This document shows positions 1 to 15,100 of a stretch of DNA of 64,000 nt, piece by piece. Position 1 is the stretch's first letter; the number at the start of each line of letters is the position of its first letter. The position numbers and the translations under genes were made by a program. This stretch comes from Bactericera cockerelli (Eukaryota; Arthropoda; Insecta; Hemiptera; Triozidae), in the NCBI GenBank assembly GCA_024516035.1, contig CM044967.1, positions 11,888,092 to 11,952,091 on the forward strand, given 5' to 3'. The notes beneath the pieces are model-generated. The model was not told the DNA's origin. It did not search any database and saw only the letters and a program-made list of their open reading frames with translations.

Positions 1-3000
1 GGCTGCAAAGTGTGTAACACACTTTTAAGAGAAGAGCAAGCAGTTGTATTCAATGGGGTTGAGTCTTCCAGCTTCCAGCTCAGTTCCTAGCTGGAATGCA
101 GCTTGTTGGGTTGCAAACGAACAAGTCAAGAAGAAATTGGAATACTTTGGAATTCAGTTTTCTATCTTTGGTTTTGAAAATGGAGAAGTCACTGTAAGGG
201 TGTCAGAAAGGATGAATACCCAACATATACTTAGAGCTAAGAGTCATGTGAGACTCCCTGTGTGATGCCTTATCACTGAATGATATTGCTGGGTACTGCC
301 CTTATCACTTATCAGTAACAAGGCGCACAGAGGTTGATTAATACAGTAAAGATTACTTTGATTACTTTTACGTCATTTGATTGATAGGAAAATAAATGCA
401 TACGTCAAGTATGTAGTATACAATACTATTGGGGAATGATTAAATAAAATAAATTCAAAGAGAGGCAGGATAACAATATTATCAATTCATAATTTTATTA
501 TTTTAATATCTTAGTACACTTTTTTTTAGGTTTACATAAAACAGAAACCTAATTAGGTTCAAAATATAAACATTCATCTTTTGACTACATTATTTTAATT
601 ACAAATTTATCAAAAAGTTATCTACAAAATGACTAGCTTATTTTTTTTCTTTTATCAAGACAAAAATATACAGATTTACAAGTTCTAACACGAAAGAAAG
701 CTAAGGAAACGAGACTTGTATTGAATAGTAATAAGATCGCACTATTGGATAGACATTAATTACGGTTAAAAGCTATTCGCAAAGATTTGTTTTGAAAAGT
801 TATTTTCACAAAATTTTCCCTGCTAAAATATTACAGGCAATCTGTTGAAACAAGAGAGTGAGCAGAAGTAATTTGATCGCTAATACGTATATTATGTTAG
901 GATTACATTTGAATTTGAAAACGAATTACACAGTAACACATTTTGTGAGCGTTTGCTGATAAATAGTCATGAGACCCAGGTGCATACATTAATAAAACAT
1001 GAATGAGCTCACTCGCCTAGCTCGGACAGAATGCATGTTTCATCAGGTGATGTAGCATTGGGAACAATATTGTGACTAGCTTTTAACATTTAGACTCATT
1101 AGAGCTGGTGCATGTAAAGCGAGTTTTCAGGCAAATCTTGGCAGTGTGAACATTGAACAAAATATTGAACTACATTCAGTTATATGTTGTTAATGAAATG
1201 TGATAGAAGGTAAATATAACATAATTTTGATTTATAATCAGGAAAAGGGTTTAAAATATTTTTCTACTCTGAACAGGAAATCCATTGAACTGCTTTCATA
1301 GTGTTCTACATCAGATGTACAAGTCAAGTAGGATTCCTACAACTTACGCCGATGGTTTGAATTCTGGTTGATGTCACCTGGCGAATTTTCTATCTCCGAT
1401 GAGTGTGACGGTGTGACACAACTGACTGAAGCTACACATATCTGAAACAAAGAAACAAGGAATAATTAGCTTTTGAAGCTGGGTGGTGCGACACGATATT
1501 GTGCAGAGATGAAGATGATTTGTCACGCTAACATTTTCTTTGATGTTTTTTACCGAGGTCCTTTGAAGCGAAAAGTTGTACGCATAAAAAATGTTCGTCA
1601 ATACTTCAACTTCAATGTCTTCCCTATGCATCTTAGTAATTAGCTAAGGCAGACTGTGACACTGTCTTATATAGACTAGTGCATCTCGCAAAGTATCATT
1701 GTCAATATTGACACTCAATATTTTTTTAGATTGATAACGAAGTCATGAAATTTCATCACCGAGTCGTTCTTATAATTGATATCTGACTCATATCTTGTCT
1801 AGCATTGACGAGAGAAGCAACCGAAATTCAAAGAAACGATTTCCGACATTGCGAAGGGTGACAGAGGCTGCAAATTTGCGAAAGCAGTAGAAAGCAATTT
1901 TGCGACAATTACAAGCGGAAGACGAGAATCTATTAGAGAAAGAGGGGAGGGCGACTATGATTGTGTAATTTAACGGAACGGTATGGTGACAAAGGATCGA
2001 TAAGTTATTAGTAACATTACCAAAGCGTAGACAAGGCACGTCCTTTATATTGGGACTATCGAAGACCCTTTAACTCTGAGGATGAGTCATGCCCAGTCTT
2101 AATGCATACAGACCATGTTAAGAAATATTGATTTTTATTGCCTCAGATTACCTTAATAGGCAGTGTAAAACACATTGTACAGCACGTGTCTGGTAATTCA
2201 GCATGAGAAAATTGTACGAGGAGAAAGGGTGAGGTAGAGGCGGGGATAGTACTAAGGATTAGGAAATTCATAGTTTTAGAATTCGTTGAAATTTGGTTTC
2301 AGAATTCGTTTCTCATACACAAAAATCTGCTGGAATCGTTATGCTGCTACTATATCAAAATCAAGGAGAAAATAAGTTTTTTTATTTGTTAAGTTAAAAA
2401 TGAGGAAATTTTTGTAAGTTGAAAATGTCAAACGTTGTATTTACAATTTTTTCTATTACCTATGCAACTATGAATTCTAAAGTACCAAAATTAAATATTG
2501 TGCAGGAGTGTTCACATAGACGGCATAGACCTTGCTAGTGAAAGGGACAGGTGAACTATGAATAGCTCAGTCAACATACATAGCATAGGTACTTGTCAAT
2601 AAATATGTTCCAGCCAAGGAAGTCACATTCATACGCCAGGAAACAGATAGTAAAGTACGGTGCACTGGACACCGTACAAAGCCATAAAAAATAACACAAT
2701 GCCGGGACTATTACAATGTAAAGGTATATTATACAAGGCTAAGAATTATTACCATGTTTTTTTGTAAAGGAACATTTTTGTTACAGATTTCTAGTCATGT
2801 TTGTATGGACTAGGATTTCATTTTGGGCCAAGCTCTTACAATGGTTTGTTGTATGAAGTCTCTTTCCGACCATCGAGTTAATGGTTGTCGAAGGGTCTGA
2901 CCATGATCTAGGAACAGAATGCGGTGACAGACGAAACGTATGAATCTGAGATAATGAAATGGCTTCTGGAAATTTCTATCTGCAGGAGTAGTGTGACCAA

Positions 3001-6000
3001 AGGTGTTTATTACATAATACAGTTATGTTTAATGATTACGAAGTTTCCAATCCATTAAGTAGAGGATTCCGGTCTAGACGCAGTAACTGTTTAGTGTTTA
3101 TGATGTCAACTGAGCAAAAGACCTGTGGTTCAAAGGCTGGAATTCGAGTTGTCACATTGTAATTGTTAAGATGTATTTCCGAATCAAATTATTACATAAT
3201 TATGAAAGGTTGGCGTCCTCCTTTACCTCCGTTAACCAGACAGGGGAGAAATGTCTACAAATTCCTAGCTAGTCTATTTCTCTAATTGTCAACTAGGCAT
3301 ATTTGAATGAAAGAAATTAAGCATTTCCACATTTTGTTAATGTGGCAAATATTTCAAATTCAGAGTCATGAGTCATGTCCTGGGGTCAAACAGATGAATA
3401 CGGGATAAAAGGTAGATAAGGATAGAGGCCAGAATGATAATAAGATCTACTTATAAAGGAATTTCCGGTGAGCATTCCAGAGGCTAGGAACTGAACACAA
3501 AGGAATTTTTCAGGAATAATAATCGAGAAGAGGAAAAAAAGAAAGGAACAGAAATAGGAAGAGTGGTACATTATTCTCTTTTAAAAATGCACTGGATTTG
3601 AGTTATTATCTTCCTTCGTAGGAAATGTCCTTTGTTAATCGAGTTCCAATTTTTGGTATTGATGACTATCATGATAAATTGGTGACATAGGGCCAGAGTT
3701 ACCTGAAACTGAATTAAGGTGATTATCTTGGGTGTAAATTTATTCCTATTATAAGTTCTGTTCGCTTGTCCAATTGACAAATAAATGATTGATCTCCTTA
3801 TGTTAGGTATACAAAAATTTCAAAAGCAAACTGGTCCCCGTACGTTTGCATACTTTCAACCTCTTTAGAAAAAAAATATCGAACCTAAGCTATTTATAAG
3901 ATATTTAATCAAGAAATCAGGTTTTAAGGATCAGTCCTTTTTAATCCTTTATTAACATGCTCTAACAAACAGTTTGACTGGTTATCAATATTAGTACTTG
4001 TCAGAGAAAGGATCAACGAGGGTTCAAACAAATATGATTTTTTGTTACAGAAAATATAAGCAGAGCTAAAGTTTGAAAGGTACAAATAGCATTATTTACG
4101 TAGCGTCACAAAAAAGTGTTGCCAATTTATTTCCTATATTGATTTTCTATTTTTTCTTCCAAATACCTATTATTGAAAATTTCCAAAAATATGTTACAAA
4201 TGTGAGGAATAATCTGTTCAAATAGCTTGACTTTTCTATACTCTTTCTAGGAAAACTGAAGCTTCATTCAAACTTAGTGACTCATTTGGTATCATTATTA
4301 AAAAACATAACCTGTGCCCACTTATCCTGTTCACAAGTATGGAAATATTCGTAGAACCTAAAACCCATCATTAAACTGATTTATACCTCTTCTCCATAAA
4401 TGATCAACAACCAAGATGACTCGGACATAATTATTAATGAAAAACAATCAAATTATCCAATCTATTGATTAAATCTAAATCGAGTTCTAAACTCCAGCCC
4501 AGAAACAGGCTGGTCCTGAAGTCGAGTTCATCAGATAATGAGATTTTTCATAGCCGGATTTTTTATTTGTATTGGAAATATTGTACCAGATTATCGGTCC
4601 AGTATAAAACCTCATGATTGCTTTGTTGATCATCAGATTTTTCTTAAAAATCATTAACTAGGAGATAATAATTTAGGAGGGTTCAACAAACTTTGGAACC
4701 TTTCGGTCTGATTAGTTTATTTTCAATTTCGTTGCACTCCTGGTTTGATTGTTGGAGGATTACGCAAATGATAAATAAACCTTGAGTTGATAAGGCTAGA
4801 TAGTCTTTCAAGCATTTTCTACCACCTGAACATCAATTGTTGTGGCATTCCAAAATAAAGAATTTATGTTTTGCTATTTAAGACGCGAACTATTGAACAA
4901 TTCAAATAAATTGTAAATTGAAGAATTAAGATCTTTAAGAGGTATAGCAATCATAATTATAATAAATAGAAACAAAAGAGGAATATTGTTGAACTGAAAT
5001 TTGTTATAGCAATAAATTAATGTTCTTAAAAATTACAGTTCTGAAATTTCTAGATCCAATTCCTCGGAGTTTTGAAAGGGTTCCTCATTCCTTATTGACA
5101 GATTGATGTTCAAGTGACTAATCACGGATCGGATCAGTGTAAATACCCAGGCCTCTAACAGCTAGCTAACCATTATCCTCGTACAGATTTCCTAGCACAG
5201 ATAATCACTCTTTGGCAGTTAACCACGAGGCGAGGTTAATGCATAATCGCAATCACACTCGGAGAGCTTTTGAGGTAGAATTTTCCCGATCAACTAGGAA
5301 ATAATCATCGAGTGCAATCATTTGTGGTTGAATTTTCCAATATAACAGGAAATTAACATGAAGGCTATCTGCGGTTGATTTTTTCAAGAAAATTGAAATA
5401 TCAGTCATTTTGCTCCTCCAGAACCATGCGGTAGAGGTTGGCCAAAGCCGACCCCAAGTAGTTTGGGAAAAGGCCAAGTAGAAGAAGAAGGTACTTTTAA
5501 ATCAGGTATCTTATGTGATTTTGTATGAGAACAATAATAGTATGTATGTTCTTACTTTTTATCATCATTACTTTTCACTGTGACTGACGAGTGCGTTTGA
5601 CCACTGCACTGACAAGACACATAGCTTCAATAGACACCATTCGGGTTTTCAAGAAAAACTTTTGAATATTCAATCCCATAACATTTATAATTTTTGATGA
5701 TTCGTGTACATTATTTGTGTCGAATACTATCATAAGATTGTTTTTTTTTTTCAATTTAAACATAGTTTTTTCTTCAATATAATCATATTTAATATAAATA
5801 TTCGATACAAATGATACCTACTCAAATCATCGAAAAAGCCAATTAGCACTTATAATATCACACTTTATTCCATCCATACCCGCCTTGAGGTCCATATCAT
5901 CATGAATAATTGAATACCAACACCATAAGAATCATCATGTAAGGTAGATAACTGCATGACTAACTCTCCGCTTGATCGGCATGTAATTGATTTCCTATCC

Positions 6001-7159
6001 ATTCCCAAGTGTCACGGGCTCGCCAACTCTTGCAAAGTTCATCATGAAGCAATAAAACCGGCAATAAACCGTCTAATCACAGCAACAAACAAGCGAGAAA
6101 TCCACCTTGGCCAATACATGTAAATTACACCGGCCTAAGTGGTCCTTAAGGACGCTCGTAAACGCGAACTTATTCGCTAATTAGAGTGCAGTTTTGATCC
6201 CGCTTTTATTGCATAATGTTTATGACCTTGATCTTTTTTTTCTTGTAAAACGAGAATTTATGAATTAATAAAAATTTGTTGCCCGATGCAGGATTGTTTA
6301 ATCTGTTCCGACAAGTCCTTCAGTCCGTCATTCTGAGTAGACCTATCTTCCTGTAAGCTCTCTTGTCCTAATGAGGAAACTCAGCCCCACTGAACAAGTA
6401 TACACGCTGCACTCCTCACTTCTGATGGGCTTGCTTTAATTACTCTCATTATGATAAGTATAGCAATCACCATTATCATTGGGGCCATAATTCGCACTAT
6501 TATTAGAATCATAGACATTATTACTTAGACATAGACAATCAAGATTATTATCAGAAGTATAAAAAAATAGGTTTCTGTGAAACAATCAATATTATCATTA
6601 CCAACAATGTTCCTGTTCATTATCATGAACATAATTATTTATCATTATAATCTTAATGACTATTATTACTCTTCTTGCGTAGAGTCTGAACAACCTGGGA
6701 AGCATTTCAATTAACCAGTTCCAATTCCAGCGACTTTGCAGGTCATGTTGGTCGCTAAACAGCCCCGGAGGTTTGAACCGGGGACTACCGCAACGCTCGA
6801 CACTAGCCTCATGAGAATGGCCATCAGTAGCAGTACAGTGTTGCTATTAAATTATTCTAATTAACAACTTGACAGTTCCGAAGACACGAGACTTGGACGT
6901 ACACACGAATCATGGATATTGTCCGAGGCCGAAATTTCGTACCTGGAAGTATTTTACGTGCCAGATTATCAGATATTAAGTGCAACATCTAGCCAAGCTG
7001 AAAGTATATGCTATTGTGCCCCATATTTAGGGCCAAATTTAGCCGAATTTTTTAATTATAGTGTTTGTTAGACAGATACTTTGGGGACTATTGGATTAAT
7101 CAAGGACAACCAGTGTTCAAATTTATTATTAGGTGCTCTAGATTTCAATATTATTAGTG
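1..7159. other. Gene-poor AT-rich stretch, no gene recognised
   Basis: No open frame here has recognisable domain content; the longest are under 90 codons and look like chance frames. The visible structure is minor. There is an 8-bp stem with a 7-base loop at 2655-2677, and an ATT/ATC-rich low-complexity patch at about 6440-6670. Distant exons, introns or regulatory elements of neighbouring genes could lie here unseen. Confidence 0.6.
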
Positions 7160-7275
7160 GTAAAAATCTCAAATAAATTCGTGCATTGGGTGAGATTCGA
7201 ACCAATGGATGCCCAATACTCTGGATCTTCAAACTTTGCGTCCGAACCACTACGGTAATGCATGATGAATTCAAA
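7160..7275 (-). repeat. tRNA-like SINE fragment (B-box family A)
   Basis: Read on the minus strand, this segment carries a B-box-like GGTTCGAATCTCACCCAATGCA at its 3' side, preceded by a tRNA-like stretch with GTAGTGGTTCGG. The end of the segment closely matches a second copy at about 51106-51176, which shares GATCCAG, GCATCC/GGATCC, the B box and the tail AATGCA(C/T)GAATTT. Two dispersed copies with a common 3' flank indicate a tRNA-derived SINE rather than a functional tRNA, because no closed cloverleaf can be drawn. Confidence 0.5.
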
Positions 7276-9148
7276 CCACCAAACTGCAGACCACTCGACC
7301 ATCGCTATCATTATTTCACTCTAATAAAAATAATAATAATAGCCCCAACTCGAGGTCCTGGTGATTAAACACAGCAATTGTGATGAGATCCTCACGGAAT
7401 CACAAGAACAAATATCACCGTGTTGTACAAATCAATTGAGTAGCCTGCGTTCAAGCTGACTGAATTTGCCTGTGCTTACACTCATGCGATGCTGCTTCTG
7501 TCATAACTTCATCGGGAACTTTCTAACTCGAAAACAAATATTCAGCCGAGAGAAATAAGCAGGCAGAATATTATACTAGCCTGTTCGGACGAGTATTGGG
7601 TGTTCAGCAAGTTGCGGGTGGGATTTTAGCCTATTTTTTTAAAATACATTAGGAAATTTTTTATTCAACAGATTAACATCATTATGAAGAAGAAATAATA
7701 GTACACATATTAACTGTTAACCTATTACATATAGCCTATTTTTTCATTTTTATTTATTTTTTACGTAGATAAATAGCCAAATAATATAATAAACTACATT
7801 ATGATATGAGTTTATGACAACTACAATTGATTGAATTTTGTGCTCGGGTACATTATCTCTTGGAAGAGGTGCTAACAAGGCGATACTCCTGTCACTAACG
7901 CTCAACTCCAGGATCCTCTACTTTATGTCCACCCAGTACATCAGTCAGGCGTACATGCACTCAATCCTCTCAACATCCACGCCTATTTAATTATTTTAGA
8001 TTTACTATTTTCTGTTTCCTTTAACAGAGAAAAAAATTAAAAGCGAAGATTTTATAACCAGGTTAACTTGAGCAGTAATTAACCTGTTCAATCCTCTGCA
8101 TGTTCGCGACCATCGGAAGTGCAGAACACTGTTCATACGTTCATTAGCGCGAAATGTTTCCAGGAATGGAGAACCAAAGACGCTAATTACATCATAAAAA
8201 CAGGTGGAAATTGCAGAGGGAGACATTCAAACAAGATTGCGAATTGGTTTTGAACAACCAGAAGATCCCTGGGTATTTATTACAGGAAAATAAAAATGTT
8301 TCAGACGTTCCCGTCAATAATTAAAAAAAAATTGTGTTTAAAAGTTTGTAGGCTCAGACAGAAGATAATTAATTTCTGTGGAAATAGGTGGACGCTGGAG
8401 AAAGTAGGGCACCGTTACTAGATTTAATCTTTTGGCGAAAATAATAATTACAAAAACTTAACCGAGAACGTCTCTCATTCATTTGAACCGTGTTGGAAAT
8501 ACTAAGAACTTCGTAACTTCAAGAGAGGATCGGATCGGAACCAACATTGACCAACTTCACTGTTGAAAGGTCATCTTTCAGATTCAGATAGTCATTCACA
8601 ATCTTTAATTGGTCACTTGCAGCCAATTTAACATAGGGTTAAATATGACTAAAATATTAATATTTTTGAGAAAAAGAAAAAAAGTTTAACGATACGTAGG
8701 ATTAGGTATGGTTTTTTTTTAGTAGGTATATTTTTTAGAAGTTTATTTTTAATAGAGTCAGTTATAATTATAGGTCGGATGTCTAATTGCATACAAGTCG
8801 TGGTGTTTAGTGAATGCTCTTGTATAGGAAGAGGAGACTTAACAAGCCTGGTAGAGTGCTTCGTTAAAAGACGGATAAGCGACCGAGGTATTCTACAGGG
8901 TCAAGTATGAGATATCTGCAAGTCTGACCGTGGACAGTTGCGAGAAAATATCGCTTTTCTACTTTCGTTATCCTATAGAAAGGAAAGTAATGGAATCACC
9001 CAAATTTTTTTTTTCTTTTTTTACTAACGGGTTCAAAGCATGTAAAATTATCACTAGATGATTTAAACAGAGTAGCCAACACTAACACGATGGTTGATCG
9101 CACAGAAAAAAAGGTGGTTCAGGACGAGCCAAAATACAGTTGGCTGGT

Positions 9149-9188
9149 GACCACTATAGCCATGCGGAGACCACTATAGCCATGCTGG
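9149..9188. repeat. 20-bp direct tandem duplication
   Basis: Two adjacent 20-bp units, both starting GACCACTATAGCCATGC, differ only in their last three bases. This is a simple local duplication with no coding context. Confidence 0.8.
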
Positions 9189-12100
9189 TCATAGAACAAC
9201 AAAGGTAAAAACAACATAAAAGATATACAAATTATGTAAATTATTATTTGGTAATGCAAAGAAAGAAAAGGCTCTTTTTTTTAAAAAAAATGCGTGTTTC
9301 AGAGCCTTTTTTATTTCATAGATATGAAACAGGAGCTACTGTAATTTCTTATGATGGATTCTTTATAATTGACATTCAATCTTATCATAGTTCACTGAAA
9401 TAAGATAGTACCGGCGTTCCTCTCACAAGAAGATTCTTGATCGGTAAAACACTGACAGATGTAAACTAATGAAACCGCGATGTGTAATGAAGGTATAATT
9501 TCCACAGAGAACCTATCAGTTTTATATCTCAGTACACTGTACATTCTTTTCGGTGTATTATTAAATTCTGCCTTGTTAACTTCGACTCATATTTACATTA
9601 TGCCCAAAATTGGGTAACCCTTCATTACGTCAAAAAAACTTGATAACGTAATGGGGTTTTTTTAATGAAAAATATACAACAGACATTGTACCTGTATCAT
9701 ACCTAATCATACATTAATGGTACCTATTTAAGGTGAATAGAAGTTTGTAAAAATACTGGGTGTACACAGTGTAGGACGTCTAGGATATTGTATTCCTTAC
9801 GACGCCGACAGTTGAATGGTTTGTAGATAAGAGAAAATGTGTATAAAACTTTTGTAAAAGGAGATCATGTTTTATGAGATAGTAGGTACAAAGACACAGG
9901 ATGAGTTTTGAAAAATAAATTAAAATAATAATTAACGTGGAAACCTCTGCTCTATCAGGAAAATTGTTTACTGAAAGTCAAAACAACCAAAAACTTTTCG
10001 TATGCTAATTTGGTATGTCTCGTTTGACATAAATGTCTTATGTAATAATAATCATGTCAATTGCAATCTTCAGCTAAAATTATTATCATGTGTAATACCT
10101 TAACTCGAGTAGGTGAGTAACCCGGTACAAGTATGGTAGTTATGTAGTGATGTTCCTCTGGTTGGTAGTTCTTTGTTTCATGCAATTTTGACATGCATTA
10201 TTATAATATTTATGTTAACCCACGGCAAGCAGGCTTCATGCTTGTTAAAATTATGAATACATTAACGAAGCCATTGGAAGCCTAGTAGGAAAAGAGTGTA
10301 TTGTATTGTGGAGCTATTGTTCGCCTAGGTCTAGAGGTATTTGAATGACAAAACACAGAGCCTACCATTTGTATGGTGATATTGGTCAGCGCTACTACGG
10401 TGTCCCGGTCCTGGTAATTATTCAATTAGACCCACTTGTACCGGCTAACTTACGACCTACTACTCTTGTATCTTGTGACCTAGGCAGTTCAGAGGACAAA
10501 CGCATCCTCGCATACACTTATGAAACAAAAACCCTTGATCTATTCTTACTGAGTCATTTGTAAACTACCTCGCTTTAAAGGTGCCTAATCCTGAGAAAAT
10601 GTATCTGGTAACGATTTAAGTCTAGTATTGGAACTCTGAAGGAAAAAACTCAACTCCTATCAGGTCATACGAACACCACCTCGTGTTCCTTCCTCCTGCA
10701 TGTGAAAAGTGCTCGTGGAATTCGACCTATCGCTTTGAGTATTAATTTCAAAACACCGCAGGTAAAGCTCGCGCAAAATGTGCTCATAATTCATAAAAGT
10801 CGTGATGAAGCCGAGCGGATTTTGTGCAGAACATGAGCCACAAGCACCAGGAGAGCATGTGTCCTAGCACTGGACGATGTGACACACATTCAACATCACG
10901 ACTCTACCTCCTGTCCCCAAACCCGGAATAATGGCATTACTCCTCACATGGAAGGATAAAGATATCAATTCAGATATTTCCAGATAACTCATAGGAGGTC
11001 CTGCCTTAAGGTCTTCTTTCTTTGAAACACAATACAAAAAAGTGACCCTAAAAATGACTTTTCTTCTCTTCTTCAATACAGAATTTTGTTGTTTGTTTAT
11101 TATTCAACAAAGTTTTTTGACTTCTGTATTTTCTTTTCTAAGACTTCATCTCCGTGAGTTCCTCCTGCAAATCGGAATCACATTGTTTTCTCTCAAAACA
11201 TGAAAATGTATTTCGACATGCAAATGAAATCACAGATGAAGCTTCAATATCATCTTGGTAGAATAACATGGAACTCGTCGTCAAGTAAACTATTCATGCA
11301 AGATGCATGATACTGTGCAGGACACAGTGAAGACGTGTCGGAGCTTCTCCATTCCTGATGCAAACAGGAAAGCAACATAGATCTGATGCCTTGATTATGA
11401 TCAAAGTGTCATCGCTGCATTCTGCAATAACAGCATCACCAAATACCATTTCACATGAAATCCTTTAAGAGAACCTTTTGAACTATGAGCTCATTCAGTC
11501 AAAACGCTAGCTTACAAAAGCGGACACTTGGCTGATACACAAATTAGTATCCAGCAGAAATAATTCTCCTTGTCTCATGCAAAACTTCACGTTATCTTCT
11601 TCTTCAATCTCGAGTTAGTTCCCAAGAGGAAACAATGTAAACAATTTTGACTTCTGTATTCTTCGCAAAAGAAAGAAGAAAAAAAAATCATTGTTAACTT
11701 TGTGCTGTACATTCGTTAAACTAGAACATTGTGTTCTGCAATGTTGCAGCTAGAACATGGGGTATGGGTGACATAGGGACAGTTGCATACCCGTCGTCTC
11801 AGTCTCAGTCGCTCACTTTCAACATGAGAACAGCTGAGCAAAAAAGTGACGTTTGATTAGACTTCTTTACACCAAATTATGCTCCATTGAATAAGAATCC
11901 GAAGTGACAGAAGAAATTAAATGGGCCTGGAAAAAAATCTTCAAAATGGTTAATCCTTTCGGAAATACCTTGGAGAGAAATAGGTTTATCCTCGAGCATT
12001 ATGTAGGAAGGACCCATGAGTTGATTTTGTACAAAAGAGATTTTGATCAGAAATATAATAATTAACAAGAGGATATCGTTGAATCCCACGTTCACTTCTT

Positions 12101-15100
12101 GTACCTATTAGTATGAGAAGTCTTGTAAGCAAGAAGCATGAAGCTCGCTGTGAGCACTCAATGTCTAGGCTTCATGTTTCAGAACCTGTATTTTTTGGTG
12201 AATAATATACTCGTAAGGTTACGAATTGTAGCAGTCATTTGGGTCGATAAATTTCAGGTTACAATGACAAAGTTGAACTATTGATCTATGTTGAATTGGT
12301 TTAGCTTAGAAAGTATGGAAGGAAACCGTGTTATAGAGAATTTAGTCGAAAAAGTGTAATAAAGCGTTGTATTCAAGCAAACAACATAAAGAATAAAACT
12401 CCTTGTTGAGTGAAGGATTAGTTACTGTCAAAGGTCAGGATCGTGTTGTGTTGATTTAAAGAAATCAATCCAACAGCTGCTTAAATTTCAAGAATTGATC
12501 CCAAAATGTGCATTTCTATCTCTCATAGATATATTTGTAACACAGGAGGCAACCCTATCAGATATCCTTTAATCTTATCCGCCATACTTAGTTATTCCAA
12601 TGGTTTGAATTGGACTTCAATTTCACAGAAATTAATTGGATTCTAGTGTGATGAGGAATCCAGAGAGACACAATACTGTGATAGTACCCCGTTAGGATGC
12701 ACGGACAAGACAACATAGATGTATGATTAGTATAATTTATACTTTCAGGCGTTTTCGAAACCGTGAAGACGCGAGAAGCAAGAGAGAGAGAGAGAGAGAA
12801 AAATGAACTTGGAACAAAGTTTTGTTCGTCTCAAGTAGATGAATACCTACTTCAAAAATTACTTTAAAAAACTGGTTTTATCTGATTAGGGGTCGTAAAA
12901 TTACAGAGATGTAGAATAATCATATTCACCGATGCTTGTATATGAATCTGATGTACACTCTAAATCAAATCCTCTTGCTATGTGATTCACGCGGGATACT
13001 ATCAGTTAGATATGTGTTTAAAAAACGCTGATTTCTTTTGAGCATGATGTATATTTTAATCTTGATTATGGTTTTCAATAAGTTTTTTTCTCTTCTTTTG
13101 ATGTACAATTATTTTTTAGCACACGTTTTTTGTCTGCAGATTTCTTTTCTGTTCACTATCTCCGGATTGCATGCTCTGGCCAAAATATATTCACATTTTA
13201 TGGCGAATATCGTATTCTGATCCAATATAAGCTGATCCTACATGTTCCAAGCAAACTTCTACCAAGGTAACTAATTTCGTCGAAGTGATTGTTGTAAATT
13301 GAAATTTCCGAAAAATAAAAATCAGAAAGAAAGACTTGTGGGACTCTTAAGTACTTGAATTTAAAATCACTGTCTTTTATTTTAGACGAGGCAACAGGGC
13401 GATTGACTTGGGTTTAATGTTCCTCGCTTTGATTTGCATTTTTATGATTTGAAATTTATATAACTAAACATACCTACAGACAAACTGAAAATCTACAAAG
13501 TTTGAGGAATAAAATTGCAATCCAGACGGCACTTGTGCGATAAATTTAATGTGTATCTTGAGAGAGACAGCATTCGGAAACTTCTCCTCTTTCTGTGAAG
13601 ACTCCAAGACAAATATTTACAAAATGGTATTTTATGCTAAATTTAATTTCCCAAGCGTTTTGTTTTCTTATTCAAATATTTTGTTTGCTTCAACCGTTTT
13701 TTATCTGTTGATACACACATAGTACTTATCTGCACCAGATTCGGGTATAACTTCCAACTAATTCAAGAGGAACACTGAGTACAAGATTAGGAGAAGTGAA
13801 TGGCTTCAACAAGATTACTAGGATCAACGATCCAGTAAAGCTAATAAATATATTAAATGCCATCCATTAACTGTACTAAAGGGAAATTTTTAGTGATTAA
13901 TTGCACAAAGAAGTAGGAGCATGCAGAGAAACAGAATCAATTAGATTTCAAGTGTAGTTATTATCTGGGATCAAAAGCATCATGAATACCATGATGCTAA
14001 GAAAAATACTTTTCTCAGAATATACGACCAGTTCTGTCATATTTTTATCCTCTTAAGACTGTCATTTTTTTTAAAAGGGAAAAACATGTCAGGATAAAAA
14101 TGTCAGGAAGGAAAGAAATCGGCTTTTGATCATTAAATTTGCGGCCCTTTCAAGTTCAGCATTTTTAGTGCCAATGTTTCGAATTAGCCCTGCAGTTTTC
14201 AATATGCTTTCACATTTTAAATGTTGTTGTTGTAACCAGCTTGGCTTCAGCTGGGGGGGTAATGGTATCCAACTTACTAAAGTTGAGATTGATGACTTGG
14301 GCTCTTTCTTTATGAGCCATTCAACGCTTAGAAAACTGCAAGCTCGTCTGACTTATTAGTGTTGGCTAGCCCATTATCTCTTTATAACAATAGGTTAGTT
14401 CAGAAAATACTTCTATGATTGGAGGGACGACCTAAAAAAAAAGTTTTGTCTGATTTAAGACATATTTGTGTCCGGACAGATTCCTCAGTAAAGATCAAGG
14501 TAAAGCTCATCATTACTGAAATAAACTTGGGTCCTTGTAAGAAGAAGATTAAATCTTTCAATGAAGAACATGATTAAATATTTCCCAAAACATCAAAACT
14601 TACGAAACATAATACTTTGCAAAATTAAATATGCTGTAAATAATTGTTTTGACAGTCGGAATATTTCTACAGATTATGAATAGTTGATTTCCTATGGAAT
14701 AGTATTATGTAAATACCCAATGGGTATAAGAGAATTCATTTTTCATGTTTTTAATCTGCTTGGAACCACGGTTACATTTAGATGTTCTGTCAATGGTTAA
14801 TCTTATCTCGGAATGTACACAAATATAACTTGTGTAAAAAACGTGGATTTTTTGTACGTTGAACCCACTGAATAAACGGGCAACCACTGACTGATATTTA
14901 TCAACATGTAATTAATACTATCTTTGACAGACGATGTTTGAGTTTGTCTTTTCAAAAGATAACTTTCATGTCTAGATTTTTTTGGCTTTTTTTTCAAAAA
15001 AGAAAGAATCCAATTTGGAATTTTAGAAATAAGAAATCATTCAAGCCTCAAAATACTGTTAACTGGAAACAGACCGCGGAAGGTAAAGTGTTTTTGAGGT

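Noticed and set aside
9616..9657. Hairpin with AACCC and CATTACGT arms
   Set aside because: The stem is interrupted and short; such structures are expected by chance in a window this long.
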